Assembly: GCF_016862815.1 (NCBI RefSeq)
Contig: NZ_BONR01000003.1
Coordinates: forward strand, 62,001-126,000
DNA: 64,000 nucleotides
DNA from: Demequina activiva
GTDB lineage: Bacteria > Actinomycetota > Actinomycetes > Actinomycetales > Demequinaceae
Direction: 5' to 3'
The number at the start of each line of letters is the position of its first letter. Positions within the stretch are counted from its first letter, which is position 1. The position numbers were made by a program, and so were the translations under genes. The notes beneath the pieces are model-generated. The model was given only the letters and a program-made list of their open reading frames with translations, searched no databases and was not told the DNA's origin. Positions 9,629-18,014 of this stretch are shown here, in pieces.

Positions 9629-10306
9629 CTATCCCCCGAACGCGAGCGAGAGCGCCAGCACCACCATCACGACCGCGATGACGCCATCGAGAACCCTCCA
9701 TGCACCGGGGCGCGCGAGCACGCCGCTCAGGAGTCGCGAGCCGTATCCCAGGGTGCTGAACCACAGCACGCTCGCGGTCATCGCACCTGCGGCGAACAGC
9801 CATCGGAGGTCACCCTGCGAGGCGCCCACGGATCCGACGAGCAGCACCGTGTCCAGGTAGACGTGGGGGTTGAGCCAGGTGAGCGCGAGGGCGGTGGCAG
9901 CGACCGTACGGGCCGATGCGGTGGGCGCCACGACGGCACGCGTGGCGACGCGCTCGCTGCTGGCGTTGGGCTCGCCGGCCTCCGCGGTCGGGACCTCGAC
10001 CGCCTGCACGTCCATGCCGCGGTCAGAGGGCCTGAGCGCACGGCGTGCGGCGAGCGCGGCATAGCCGAGCAGGAAGGCGGCGCCGCCAAACCGCGCAGCC
10101 ACGGTGATCCACGGGTGCGCGGTGATGGCCGCGCCCAGACCCGCCACCCCGGCGGCAATCAGCGCCGCATCGGACACTGCGCAGATGGCCACGACCAGCG
10201 CGACGTACTCCCGCCGGATGCCCTGGCGCAGCACGAACACGTTCTGCGCCCCGATGGCGACGATGAGCGACAGGCCCAATCCCAGGCCGGCGAGGAAGAT
10301 CGTCAT
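9629..10306 (-). CDS. lysE: LysE/ArgO-family basic amino acid exporter
   Basis: A 225-residue, six-helix exporter. The N-terminal segment MTIFLAGLGLGLSLIVAIGA followed by QNVFVLRQGI is the conserved LysE signature, and ALALTWLNPHVYLDTVLLVG is the second hallmark (NPHVYLD). The family exports L-lysine and L-arginine and relieves their toxic build-up. It is divergent from a LysG/ArgP-type regulator 70 bases away, the arrangement known from Corynebacterium lysE-lysG. A TACCGT box six bases before the ATG suggests a leaderless transcript, with the regulator site positioned to control it. Confidence 0.9.
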   Translation of the reverse strand: MTIFLAGLGLGLSLIVAIGAQNVFVLRQGIRREYVALVVAICAVSDAALIAAGVAGLGAAITAHPWITVAARFGGAAFLLGYAALAARRALRPSDRGMDVQAVEVPTAEAGEPNASSERVATRAVVAPTASARTVAATALALTWLNPHVYLDTVLLVGSVGASQGDLRWLFAAGAMTASVLWFSTLGYGSRLLSGVLARPGAWRVLDGVIAVVMVVLALSLAFGG

Positions 10307-10312
10307 GCGGCC

Positions 10313-10318
10313 ACGGTA
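10313..10318 (-). promoter_or_regulatory. Candidate -10 box of leaderless lysE
   Basis: TACCGT (TANNNT) followed by six bases and the lysE ATG at 10306. It lies inside the lysE/lysG divergent region. Confidence 0.35.
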
Positions 10319-10358
10319 GGTGGCGGTTAGATGAAGCACCAGCAAGACTTTCTGGAGT

Positions 10359-10376
10359 ATCAGTAGCATTGCTGAT
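10359..10376. promoter_or_regulatory. Inverted repeat abutting the LysR regulator start; candidate operator
   Basis: ATCAG-N8-CTGAT, a perfect five-base dyad, ends at the base before the regulator ATG (10377). It has the size and AT-rich character of a LysR-type box and could mediate autorepression; its position also fits activation of lysE on the other strand. No binding data are implied. Confidence 0.4.
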
Positions 10377-11264
10377 ATGCAGGTACCTGACGATCTCGCG
10401 CGCACGCTCGCCGTCGTGGTCGACGCTGGCTCCCTCGATGCGGCATCGCGTCACCTGCATCTGACGCAGTCCGCGGTCAGCCAGCGCATCGCTGCCCTTG
10501 AGCGCGCCGTGGGCCAGGTGCTGCTGGTCCGATCGCGTCCGGTCCGCGCCACTCCGGCCGGAAGCGCCGTCATCCGCTACGCCCGCCAGCTCGAGCACCT
10601 CCACGATGATCTGGCAAGCGCGCTGGGCGCGGACGCGGAGCACACGCCGCGCGTCCGGCTCGCCGTGAACGCGGACTCGCTGTCAACCTGGCTGCTTGCA
10701 CCGCTCGCGCGGGTATGCGAGCGCCACGGCATCGCCGTCGCCCTGCACCGTGAGGACGAGGCACGGACCGCGGACCTGCTGGTCGACGGCTCGGTGCTCG
10801 CGGCCATCACTACCCGCGGTGCCGCCGTGCCCGGTTGTACCGTCACGCCGCTCGGCACCATGAGCTACCGCGCAGCTGCCTCGCGCACCTACGCCGACCG
10901 CTGGCTGCCGCACGGCCCCACGGCCGCCTCCCTGGCGCGGGCGCCCGTGGTGGACTTCGATGGCGACGACAATCTGCAGTCGCGCTGGCTGTCCGAGCAC
11001 GCGCCGGGCGCCACGCCACCGCGCCATCAGGTGCCGTCTTCCACCGAGTTCCGCGAGGCGATCCACCTCGGGATGGGGTGGGGCATGCTGTTCGCGGCCG
11101 ACGTGCACGGCTCGGATCTCGTGGACTTGGGCGGACCCACGCTCGACGTGCCGCTCTTCTGGCAGCAGTGGCGGCTGTCCTCGACGGCGCTCACCCACGT
11201 GGCCGAAGCCGTAATCGCGGCAGCACGTGGTGCGCTCGGCGACGCTCAGGAGCAGGTGTCGTAA
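10377..11264 (+). CDS. lysG: LysR-family regulator, LysG/ArgP type
   Basis: A 295-residue LysR regulator. The N-terminal winged helix-turn-helix (ASRHLHLTQSAVSQRIAALE) lies around residues 22-41, followed by a linker helix and a periplasmic-binding-protein-like effector domain. The sequence GQVLLVRSRPVRATPAG fits the ArgP/LysG subgroup (IciA-like). In known systems it activates the divergent lysE when lysine, arginine or histidine accumulates. Its last 19 bases overlap the converging glycoside hydrolase gene. The symbol is assigned by context and subgroup features, not by experiment. Confidence 0.85.
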   Translation: MQVPDDLARTLAVVVDAGSLDAASRHLHLTQSAVSQRIAALERAVGQVLLVRSRPVRATPAGSAVIRYARQLEHLHDDLASALGADAEHTPRVRLAVNADSLSTWLLAPLARVCERHGIAVALHREDEARTADLLVDGSVLAAITTRGAAVPGCTVTPLGTMSYRAAASRTYADRWLPHGPTAASLARAPVVDFDGDDNLQSRWLSEHAPGATPPRHQVPSSTEFREAIHLGMGWGMLFAADVHGSDLVDLGGPTLDVPLFWQQWRLSSTALTHVAEAVIAAARGALGDAQEQVS

Positions 11265-12904
11265 GGCACGTCCACGGGTACGGGCCACTGGCCACCGGGA
11301 TCGGCAGCGCCCGTGAGCACATCGGCGAGGCCCGCGATCGCGTCCGCGCTGCGACCGTACAGGCCCACGAAGGCTCGAGCCGTCGACGACGACAGCCCCC
11401 ACGGCCCCGCCAGGGCGACCACCACATCGGCCGTGCCGCTCGCGCCATCCGAGCCCAGCAGCAGCACGGTGGTGGCTGCCTCCGCTGCCGCGGAGTCGCT
11501 GCGAACCACGTCGACCCCCCTCGCCTCGAGCGCGCCCGCCACCCGGGCACGGTCCGCGACGGCCGCGCCGGAGACCACCACGGCATCGCCCACGAGAGAG
11601 CCGCCGCATCGCTGCGCCGCCACCGTCGCACCCTCGACGGCGAGATCGCGCCCGTAGTTCGCCCCCGTGTCGACCCGTGGCCCCAGCCGCTGCTGCCACG
11701 CCTGCAGCGCGATCATCCGGGCGGCCGCCTCGTCGAGACGCTCCCGGGGCAGCTCGCCCGAGTCCACCGCCCGGACGATGGCATCGCGGGCCGCCAGCGG
11801 GTCGATCGGCATGAGGAGCACGTCCGCTCCGGCCGCGAGCGCCGCCACGGCCGCATCGCCGGGAACGTAGGAGTCCGTGATGGCTCCCATGTCGAGGGCG
11901 TCGGTGATGATCAGCCCGTCGAAGCCCAGGTCCTGCCGGACGTAGGCGTAGGCGGCCGGGGCGACCGTCGCCGGCTGCCCGCCCCACGCCGCCAAGGCGA
12001 TGTGGCCCATCATGATCGCGGGAGCTCCGGCCTCGATGGCACGCTCGAACGGCACGATGTCCCGTCGCTCCAGGTCCTCAAGGGAGGCGGCCTGCACCGG
12101 AAGCGCGGCGTGCGAGTCCACCGTCACGGACCCATGCCCCGGGAAGTGCTTGATGACGGGCACCACGCCGCCGTCGAGGTAGCCGTCGACCGCGCTCACC
12201 ACGGTGGCGGAGACGTTGTCGACCTTGCTGCCGGCCGAGCGGGTCCTGATGATCGGGTCCGCCATGCCGATGGTCATGTCCGCCACCGGCGCGAAGTCCA
12301 TCGTGATGCCGAGCTCGCGCATGTCCACGCCCGCCTGCGCGTAGACCCGCTCCACGGCCTCCTTGTCCCGTGCGGCCCCGGCCGCCATGAACCCTGGCAG
12401 GTCCGGCACGAGGCCGCTCAGACGCGCGACCGTCCCGCCCTCCTGGTCCGTGCTGATCAGGGTGCCCCACGCTCGCCCGCCGTCCGCCGCCTGGGCGGCG
12501 TCCGTGAGCGTCGCCAGCGCATCGGCTGTGGTGACGGCGCCGCCCATCAGGATCACACCGCCCCAGCCGCCCTGGTGCATGGTCGCGGCGAGCGCACCGG
12601 CGTTCGGCGAGCTCCACCGCGGCACGATCACCTGACCGGCGGCAGCCTCGAGGCTGAGCCCCTGCGCGGCGGCGAGGGCCTCGCTCCACTGCTGTCCGCT
12701 CGGCCCCCAGGCGCGATCCTCGGCCACGTCGAGGGACGGCGCCACCACGGCCGGGGTGACGTCGGGCTCGGGCGCCGATGCTGGCGCCAGAGGCGCGGCG
12801 ACCTCGCTCGGGTCGAGGTCGGGGACCACCACCGCCGCCGCGAGCGCCACCAGGACGCCCAGGGTCGCCCCGAGCGCGGCGGCGGGCCGTCGCGCAGATG
12901 TCAT
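11246..12904 (-). CDS. Exported GH3 beta-N-acetylhexosaminidase (NagZ-like)
   Basis: A 552-residue family 3 glycoside hydrolase. The N-terminal hydrophobic stretch (about residues 8-28) looks like a signal anchor or uncleaved signal peptide. After a Pro/Ala-rich linker, the TIM barrel carries the NagZ hallmark KHFPGHG followed by DSH (the His/Asp acid-base dyad) and GLIITDALDMG, which supplies the nucleophilic Asp. A second alpha/beta domain from about residue 420 resembles the GH3 C-terminal domain. The expected substrate is GlcNAc-MurNAc or other beta-GlcNAc links in peptidoglycan turnover. It lies seven bases downstream of tsaD, with GAGG as ribosome-binding site, suggesting cotranscription. 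Confidence 0.87.
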   Translation of the reverse strand: MTSARRPAAALGATLGVLVALAAAVVVPDLDPSEVAAPLAPASAPEPDVTPAVVAPSLDVAEDRAWGPSGQQWSEALAAAQGLSLEAAAGQVIVPRWSSPNAGALAATMHQGGWGGVILMGGAVTTADALATLTDAAQAADGGRAWGTLISTDQEGGTVARLSGLVPDLPGFMAAGAARDKEAVERVYAQAGVDMRELGITMDFAPVADMTIGMADPIIRTRSAGSKVDNVSATVVSAVDGYLDGGVVPVIKHFPGHGSVTVDSHAALPVQAASLEDLERRDIVPFERAIEAGAPAIMMGHIALAAWGGQPATVAPAAYAYVRQDLGFDGLIITDALDMGAITDSYVPGDAAVAALAAGADVLLMPIDPLAARDAIVRAVDSGELPRERLDEAAARMIALQAWQQRLGPRVDTGANYGRDLAVEGATVAAQRCGGSLVGDAVVVSGAAVADRARVAGALEARGVDVVRSDSAAAEAATTVLLLGSDGASGTADVVVALAGPWGLSSSTARAFVGLYGRSADAIAGLADVLTGAADPGGQWPVPVDVPYDTCS

Positions 12905-12911
12905 GACCGCC

Positions 12912-13952
12912 TCAGGCCACCACGAGGCCGAGCGGCATCGAGGAGTCCACGCCGTAGCCCAGCGAGCTGGGAGGCAGCTCCCGCCGCGCGACGGCGGAGC
13001 CCAGGGCAGCGATCATCGCACCGTTGTCCGTGCAGTAGCGGATGGGCGGGATGCGCACGTCGATGCCGACCGCCTCGCCGCGGGCGGCCGCCATCTCCCG
13101 CAGCTGCGAGTTCGCGCTGAAGCCGCCGCCGATCACCAGCGTCTCCACGCCGTGCTCGCGGCACGCGTTCAGGGTCTTCATGACGAGCACATCCGCGACC
13201 GCGTCCGCGAAGGACGCCGCGACATCGGCGAGCGGAATCTCGCGGCCCGCGTCGCGCTCGGCCTCGACCCACCGGGCCACCGCGGTCTTGAGCCCGGAGA
13301 AGGAGAAGTCGTAGGCGTGCGACGCCTGGAACTTAGGAGCGGTCAGTGCGCGCGGGAACGGGATCGCCGTGGGGTCGCCCTCGCGAGCGAGGCGGTCGAT
13401 GTGCGGCCCGCCGGGATACGGCAGCCCCAGGAGTCGTCCGACCTTGTCGAAGGCCTCCCCGGCGGCGTCGTCGAGCGTGTGGCCCAGCTCGCGGACATTG
13501 GTCGCGATGTCGTCCACGAGCAGCAGCGAGGTGTGGCCGCCGGAGACCACGAGCGCCATCACGCGCTCGGGGAACTCGCCGTGCACCAGCTCGTCCACCG
13601 CGGCGTGGCCGATGACGTGGTTGACCCCGTAGAGCGGACGGTCGAGCGCCAGGGCGAGCGACTTGGCGGCGGCGTTGCCCACGGTGAGCGAGCCCACCAG
13701 TCCCGGACCAGCCGCCACCGCGACGGCGTCGACGTCGCTGAGGATGCGGCCCGCGCGCGACAGGGCCTCCTCGAGCGTGGGGACGAAGGCCTCAAGGTGC
13801 GCGCGCGACGCGACCTCGGGGACGATGCCGCCAAAGCGGGCGTGCTCGTCCATCGACGATGCGGTCACGTCGACGAGCAGCTCCGTGCCCTGGACGAGCG
13901 CGACGCCCGTCTCATCGCACGTGCTCTCGATTCCCAGCACCAGCGGCTCCAC
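12912..13952 (-). CDS. tsaD: tRNA N6-threonylcarbamoyladenosine transferase TsaD
   Basis: A 346-residue ASKHA-fold enzyme that transfers the threonylcarbamoyl group to A37 of ANN-reading tRNAs, with TsaB and TsaE. Visible signatures are [14 protein letters not shown] at the N-terminus, the metal-binding [24 protein letters not shown], and [13 protein letters not shown]. Length is standard. The GTG start follows a TAGTCT box by six bases without a Shine-Dalgarno sequence, so the mRNA is probably leaderless. Unlike the usual actinobacterial order, tsaD is separated from the tsaE-tsaB-rimI block by two plus-strand genes. Confidence 0.96.
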   Translation of the reverse strand: MEPLVLGIESTCDETGVALVQGTELLVDVTASSMDEHARFGGIVPEVASRAHLEAFVPTLEEALSRAGRILSDVDAVAVAAGPGLVGSLTVGNAAAKSLALALDRPLYGVNHVIGHAAVDELVHGEFPERVMALVVSGGHTSLLLVDDIATNVRELGHTLDDAAGEAFDKVGRLLGLPYPGGPHIDRLAREGDPTAIPFPRALTAPKFQASHAYDFSFSGLKTAVARWVEAERDAGREIPLADVAASFADAVADVLVMKTLNACREHGVETLVIGGGFSANSQLREMAAARGEAVGIDVRIPPIRYCTDNGAMIAALGSAVARRELPPSSLGYGVDSSMPLGLVVA

Positions 13953-13958
13953 GCGACA

Positions 13959-13964
13959 AGACTA
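13959..13964 (-). promoter_or_regulatory. -10 box of a probable leaderless tsaD transcript
   Basis: TAGTCT followed by six bases and the GTG start at 13952; no ribosome-binding site is present. Confidence 0.45.
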
Positions 13965-14039
13965 CCGGCGGCCGCTGGCCCCGCCCGTCCACCGCGAATC
14001 CGATCCGAGCACCGGCGCGCGTGGGCGAGAATGGTTGAC

Positions 14040-14645
14040 ATGTCAACCCCCTTCTCGCTCGACGACCGTGCGCGCGACGCCCTCTTCACGCAGGCGCGCT
14101 CCTCCATCCGCTTCGCCGATCGCGAGGTGTCCGTGGACACCATCCGCGAGGTGTGGGAGCTGATCAAGTGGGGACCCACCGGCAACAACACGGTGCCCAT
14201 GCGCCTGCTCGTCGCGCAGTCGCCCGAGGCCCGCGGGGCCGTGATCGCACACGCGCTGGAGGGCAATCGCGCGAAGCTCGAGAAGGCTCCCCTGCTGCTG
14301 GTCGCGGCCCGCGACGAGCGCTTCCACGACACGTTCGACGTCACGGGCGGCGGCAGCGCCTCGACCTATGAGCGCCTGGAGTCCGACCCCGCGAAGCGCG
14401 CCTCGATGTCGCATGCGGGCGCGATGCTGCAGACCGGCTACTTCATCATCGGGCTGCGCGCCCTCGGTCTCGCCGTGCGCCCGTACGGCGGGTTCGACAA
14501 GGCTGCCATGGACCAGGCGCTGCTGGCCGGGAAGTCCTGGCGCTCCGAGGTCCTCTTCGGGGTGGGCTACCCGGCGGCGGGTGACCATGGCGCGGGCCAG
14601 CGGCGCGGCCGGCTGGGGGCGGATCAGGCGGTGATGGTCGCGTGA
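14040..14645 (+). CDS. Nitroreductase-family malonic semialdehyde reductase (RutE/HadB-like)
   Basis: A 201-residue flavoprotein-fold enzyme of the nitroreductase superfamily. The segments ELIKWGPTGNNTVPMRLL (FMN-binding), AGAMLQTGYFIIGLRALGL and VRPYGGFDKAAMD match the RutE group, which reduces malonic semialdehyde or detoxifies related aldehydes. No pyrimidine-catabolism (rut) genes are nearby, so the role here is uncertain. An in-frame ATG at 14031 would add three residues; neither start has a clear Shine-Dalgarno sequence, and GAGAAT lies seven bases before 14040. The stop overlaps the next gene by four bases. Confidence 0.82.
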   Translation: MSTPFSLDDRARDALFTQARSSIRFADREVSVDTIREVWELIKWGPTGNNTVPMRLLVAQSPEARGAVIAHALEGNRAKLEKAPLLLVAARDERFHDTFDVTGGGSASTYERLESDPAKRASMSHAGAMLQTGYFIIGLRALGLAVRPYGGFDKAAMDQALLAGKSWRSEVLFGVGYPAAGDHGAGQRRGRLGADQAVMVA

Positions 14646-14977
14646 GCGCGCCCATGCCGGGCAGCCGCCTCGGGAGGTCGTTCGTCGCGATCGCGATCGT
14701 CGAGGCGGTCACCTGGACCGGCCTGCTCGTCGGCATGCTGCTCGAGCACGTGCTGCACGTCACGGAGCTGGGAGTCACGGTGTTCGGTCCGCTGCACGGC
14801 GGCGCGTTCCTGGTCTACGGTGCGCTCGCACTGGCGTGCGCGCTGCGCTTCCGCTGGAGCATCGGGCTCACGCTCGTGGTGCTCATCGCCGCCGTGCCGC
14901 CGCTGACCACCATCCCGATGGAGCGCTGGCTGCGGAAGCGATCGCGCCTGGATCTCTCGCCCGCTCCCGCTATCTGA
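14642..14977 (+). CDS. DUF3817 integral membrane protein
   Basis: An 111-residue protein with three hydrophobic helices. The conserved FGPLHGGAFLVYGALAL core and the preceding short helix (FVAIAIVEAVTWTGLLVGML) are typical of DUF3817, a small actinobacterial membrane family of unknown function. The GTG start overlaps the stop of the upstream reductase (GTGA), indicating coupling. The 3' end overlaps the converging rimI by eight bases. Confidence 0.82.
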   Translation: MSAPMPGSRLGRSFVAIAIVEAVTWTGLLVGMLLEHVLHVTELGVTVFGPLHGGAFLVYGALALACALRFRWSIGLTLVVLIAAVPPLTTIPMERWLRKRSRLDLSPAPAI

Positions 14978-15443
14978 GCCGCCTGCGCATCACCAGTGCG
15001 TCCACGCCCTCCGGCTGGTAGTACTTGCGGCGCACGCGCACGTCCTCGAAGCCGTGGGAGCGATACAGAGCAAGCGCCGCGCTGTTGGTGACCGCCACCT
15101 CGAGCCATGCCTCCGGGGCCTCCAGACGCCGCGCCTCCTCGAGGAAGTCCGTGAGCACCGCGTGGCCCAGGCCGCGGCCTCGGGCGTCGGCACGGATCGC
15201 GACGTTCATCAGGCTGAACGCGTCGCCGTCGAAGCCGTACACCGCATAGCCCTCGAGCTCGCCCTCGAGCTCGACGCCGCGCCACCGCGACGCGCCCATC
15301 AGGAAGTCCTCCCGCACCAGCTCCGGGGACCAGGCGGCGGCACCGAAGATCTCGCGCTCCTGCTGCACCACCCAGGGCAGCTCGGCCTCCTCGAGGTCGC
15401 GGATCACCGGCGCCTCAGGAACAGCCGATGCGCTCTCGGTCAC
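14970..15443 (-). CDS. rimI: Ribosomal protein S18 alanine N-acetyltransferase RimI
   Basis: A 157-residue GNAT-fold enzyme. The acetyl-CoA loop RADARGRGLGHAVL and the following ALALYRSHGFEDVRVRRKYY are characteristic of RimI, which acetylates the N-terminus of S18 and, in some bacteria, other proteins including TsaD. The GTG start overlaps the tsaB stop (GTGA), forming the alr-tsaE-tsaB-rimI chain of four-base overlaps. Confidence 0.93.
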   Translation of the reverse strand: MTESASAVPEAPVIRDLEEAELPWVVQQEREIFGAAAWSPELVREDFLMGASRWRGVELEGELEGYAVYGFDGDAFSLMNVAIRADARGRGLGHAVLTDFLEEARRLEAPEAWLEVAVTNSAALALYRSHGFEDVRVRRKYYQPEGVDALVMRRRLR

Positions 15444-16045
15444 GCGCCCGGCACGCCGTGGACGTCGGGCCGGCGCAGGTACAGAGGCTCCGTGGGGAAC
15501 TCCGTCTCCCCCGCCGCGATCGCGGCTTCGACCAGGGGCACCAGCGCCGCCGGATCCGGGTCGCCCGCGATCGCGTGGGGGAACGCGTCGGGGTACAGCA
15601 GCGCTCCGCGTCCCACCACGACAGGTGAGTCAGGGACGTCGCCGGGCACGGCGACGGCGGGGCCCTCGACACGGGCGCCGCTCTCGTAGCGAGCCCAGTA
15701 GACCTCCTTGCGCCGAGCATCGGCCACGACCACCGCATCGCCGTGGGCCGCGCCCATCGCGTCGAGCGAGCACACGCCCCGCACCGGCACTCCCCAGGCG
15801 AAGCCCAGCGTGCGGGCCGTGACGAGTCCCACGCGCAGGCCGGTGAACGGCGCGGGTCCGGTGCCCACCACGATCGACTCGACGTCACGGCCGTGGACGC
15901 CCGCCTCGGCGAGCACCTCCTGGACGAAGCCCGCGAGCAGCTCGGCGTGCCCGCGGGGCGCGAACTCGGAGCGAGAGGCGAGGACGCGGCCCCGGTCGAC
16001 GAGCGCGACGGAGACCGAGCCGGAGGTGTCGATGGCGAGGATCAC
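15440..16045 (-). CDS. tsaB: tRNA threonylcarbamoyladenosine biosynthesis protein TsaB
   Basis: About 201 residues. The ASKHA-family N-terminus ILAIDTSGSVSVALVD and the GTGPAPFTGLRVGLVTARTL motif identify TsaB, the pseudo-enzyme partner that dimerises with TsaD in t6A synthesis. The GTG at 16045 puts homology at residue 2; another GTG two codons upstream (16051) is equally possible, and there is no clear ribosome-binding site because translation is probably coupled to tsaE, which ends at 16056. Confidence 0.92.
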   Translation of the reverse strand: MILAIDTSGSVSVALVDRGRVLASRSEFAPRGHAELLAGFVQEVLAEAGVHGRDVESIVVGTGPAPFTGLRVGLVTARTLGFAWGVPVRGVCSLDAMGAAHGDAVVVADARRKEVYWARYESGARVEGPAVAVPGDVPDSPVVVGRGALLYPDAFPHAIAGDPDPAALVPLVEAAIAAGETEFPTEPLYLRRPDVHGVPGA

Positions 16046-16055
16046 GCGCACCAGC

Positions 16056-16550
16056 CTAGAGCTCGGGCAGCTCGAGGCCATCCCAGCGGGGTCCGTGCGA
16101 GGTGATCCGGACCGTCCGCTCGCCTCCGGAGGGGTCGGCCATGTCCACCTCGCCGCCGCGCTCGCGCAGGATCGTGAGGTGCAGGCGGTCCTCCGCGAGC
16201 GCCGCGGCGGCGTCGCCCCACTCGACCACCGTGATCGCGTCGTCCAGCGACGTGTCGAGGTCGAGGTCGTCGAGCTCCGCGAGCGAGGTGAGGCGATAGG
16301 CGTCCACATGCACCAGATCGGGGCCGTCGGCGAGCGACGGGTGGGTGCGCGCGATGATGAAGGTGGGGCTCGCCACGTCTCCGCGCACGCCCAGGGCGGC
16401 GCCCAGTCCCTGGGTGAAGGTGGTCTTGCCCGCGCCCAGATCGCCCGTGAGGATCACGAGGTCGCCTGCCCGCAGCAGCGGCGCGATCACGTCCGCACCC
16501 AACCGCCGCATCGACTCCGCGTCCGGCACGGTGGCCGTCACGTCGATCAT
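16056..16550 (-). CDS. tsaE: tRNA threonylcarbamoyladenosine biosynthesis ATPase TsaE
   Basis: A 164-residue P-loop ATPase that recycles the TsaB-TsaD complex. The Walker A loop is LTGDLGAGKTTFTQGLG, followed by VASPTFIIARTH and the HVDAYRL and VEWGD motifs of the family. The ATG at 16550 overlaps the alr stop as ATGA; the longer in-frame start at 16625 lies inside alr and adds unrelated sequence. Confidence 0.94.
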   Translation of the reverse strand: MIDVTATVPDAESMRRLGADVIAPLLRAGDLVILTGDLGAGKTTFTQGLGAALGVRGDVASPTFIIARTHPSLADGPDLVHVDAYRLTSLAELDDLDLDTSLDDAITVVEWGDAAAALAEDRLHLTILRERGGEVDMADPSGGERTVRITSHGPRWDGLELPEL

Positions 16551-17656
16551 GCCGGCTCCTTGGCGCGCAGGGCTCCGAAGCGGCACACCACCTCGTAGTC
16601 GATGGTGTCGATCGCGTGAGCCCACTCGGTCGCGGTGGGCCCAGTCGGGCCGATGAGGGTGGCGACGTCACCGGCCCTGACCTCCGTGACCGGACCCAGA
16701 TCCACCACGAACTGATCCATGCAGACGCGCCCGGCGATGGTGTAGCGGCGGCCGCGGATGTCGACCTCGGCCCGATTGCCGGCGGAGCGGAACACCCCGT
16801 CCGCATAGCCCGCGCTGATCAGCCCCAGCGTGGTGGGGTACGGCGTGACGTAGTCGTGCCCGTAGCTCACGCCGTGACCGGCGGGCACGTCCTTGACGAG
16901 GATCACCTCGGAGCGCACCGTCATCGCCGCGGTGAGACCGAAGCGCTCGCCGTCGGGGTCCGGAACCGGAGGAAGGCCGTAGATCGCGATGCCTGGCCGC
17001 ACGAGGTCGAAGTGCAGGTCTGGCCGGGTCAGCGTGCACGCGGAGTTCGCGAGGTGGCGCACCTCGAGCTCCACGCCACGGCGCTCGGCGAGCGCCAGCG
17101 CGTCCCGGAACACCGCGGCCTGCGCGTCGATCGTCGGGTGGCCGGGGGCATCCGCCCACGCGAGATGGGACCACATGCCGACGATGCGCACGAGCCCCTC
17201 GTCCTGAGCGGCGACGGCAAGGTCCAGCAGCGCCTCGAGCGAGCCGGCGGGCACGCCCTCGCGTCCCAGTCCAGTGTCCACGCACAGGTGCAGGCGAGCG
17301 GGAGTGCCCAGCTCTCGTGTCACGGCGACGATCTCGCCCAGGACGTCCGCGGACGACGCGGACAGATCGACGTCCGCCATCACCAGCTCGCGGGCCGGGA
17401 AGGCCGGACCGTACAGCCACGTCAGGATGCGACCGGTGTCGCCCGCCGCGCGCAGCGCGAGCGCCTCCCCTGGCTGCGCGACGCCCAGCCAGGCCGCGCC
17501 GCCCTGGCGCGCCGCGCTCGCGGCCGCCGCGAGGCCGTGACCGTACGCATCGGCCTTCACCACTGCCATCACGTCCGCTCCAGCGGCGCGGCTGCGCAGC
17601 ACCTCGACGTTGCGCGTGATCGCGCGATAGTCGACGCTCACCTCGAGCGCGCTCAC
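16547..17656 (-). CDS. alr: Alanine racemase
   Basis: A 369-residue fold-type III PLP enzyme making D-alanine for peptidoglycan. The PLP lysine is K34 in [11 protein letters not shown]. The C-terminal beta-domain carries the catalytic-tyrosine segment GVSYGHDY and the conserved [13 protein letters not shown]. Length is normal. The GTG start overlaps the acpS stop, and alr in turn overlaps tsaE, so the genes form a coupled operon. Confidence 0.96.
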   Translation of the reverse strand: MSALEVSVDYRAITRNVEVLRSRAAGADVMAVVKADAYGHGLAAAASAARQGGAAWLGVAQPGEALALRAAGDTGRILTWLYGPAFPARELVMADVDLSASSADVLGEIVAVTRELGTPARLHLCVDTGLGREGVPAGSLEALLDLAVAAQDEGLVRIVGMWSHLAWADAPGHPTIDAQAAVFRDALALAERRGVELEVRHLANSACTLTRPDLHFDLVRPGIAIYGLPPVPDPDGERFGLTAAMTVRSEVILVKDVPAGHGVSYGHDYVTPYPTTLGLISAGYADGVFRSAGNRAEVDIRGRRYTIAGRVCMDQFVVDLGPVTEVRAGDVATLIGPTGPTATEWAHAIDTIDYEVVCRFGALRAKEPA

Positions 17657-18012
17657 GCGTCCGCCTCCGCGATCACCACAGCGGACGCGATGCCGGCGTC
17701 ATGCGACAGGGACAGGTGGAAGCGATCGATGCCGAGCGCTGCTGCGCGAGCCGCGACGGTGCCCCTGACCTCGAGCATCGGCCTGCCGCCGTCCTCGCGG
17801 TGCACCTCGGCGTCCTGCCACGACATGCCCGCGGGAGCGCCCAGCGCCTTGGCCAGCGCCTCCTTGGCGGCCCAGCGGGCGGCGAGGCTGTGGTGTCCCA
17901 GCGCGCGCTCGGACGGCGTGAACACGCGCTCAAGGAACCCGGGCGACTTGGCCAACGCCTCCTCGAACCTCGCGATCGCCACCACGTCGATCCCCACGCC
18001 CACGATCGCCAC
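17653..18012 (-). CDS. acpS: Holo-[acyl-carrier-protein] synthase
   Basis: A 119-residue phosphopantetheinyl transferase that loads CoA-derived phosphopantetheine onto ACP. The two signature motifs are intact: [13 protein letters not shown] (metal-binding Asp) and [13 protein letters not shown]. Two bases separate its start from the glmS stop, so it is probably read from the glmS promoter. Confidence 0.95.
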   Translation of the reverse strand: MAIVGVGIDVVAIARFEEALAKSPGFLERVFTPSERALGHHSLAARWAAKEALAKALGAPAGMSWQDAEVHREDGGRPMLEVRGTVAARAAALGIDRFHLSLSHDAGIASAVVIAEADA

Positions 18013-18014
18013 GG

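Noticed and set aside
10835-13120. 761-codon plus-strand frame across lysG, the GH3 gene and tsaD
   Set aside because: Overlaps three well-supported genes in other frames; Arg/Ala/His-rich translation with no homology-like pattern.
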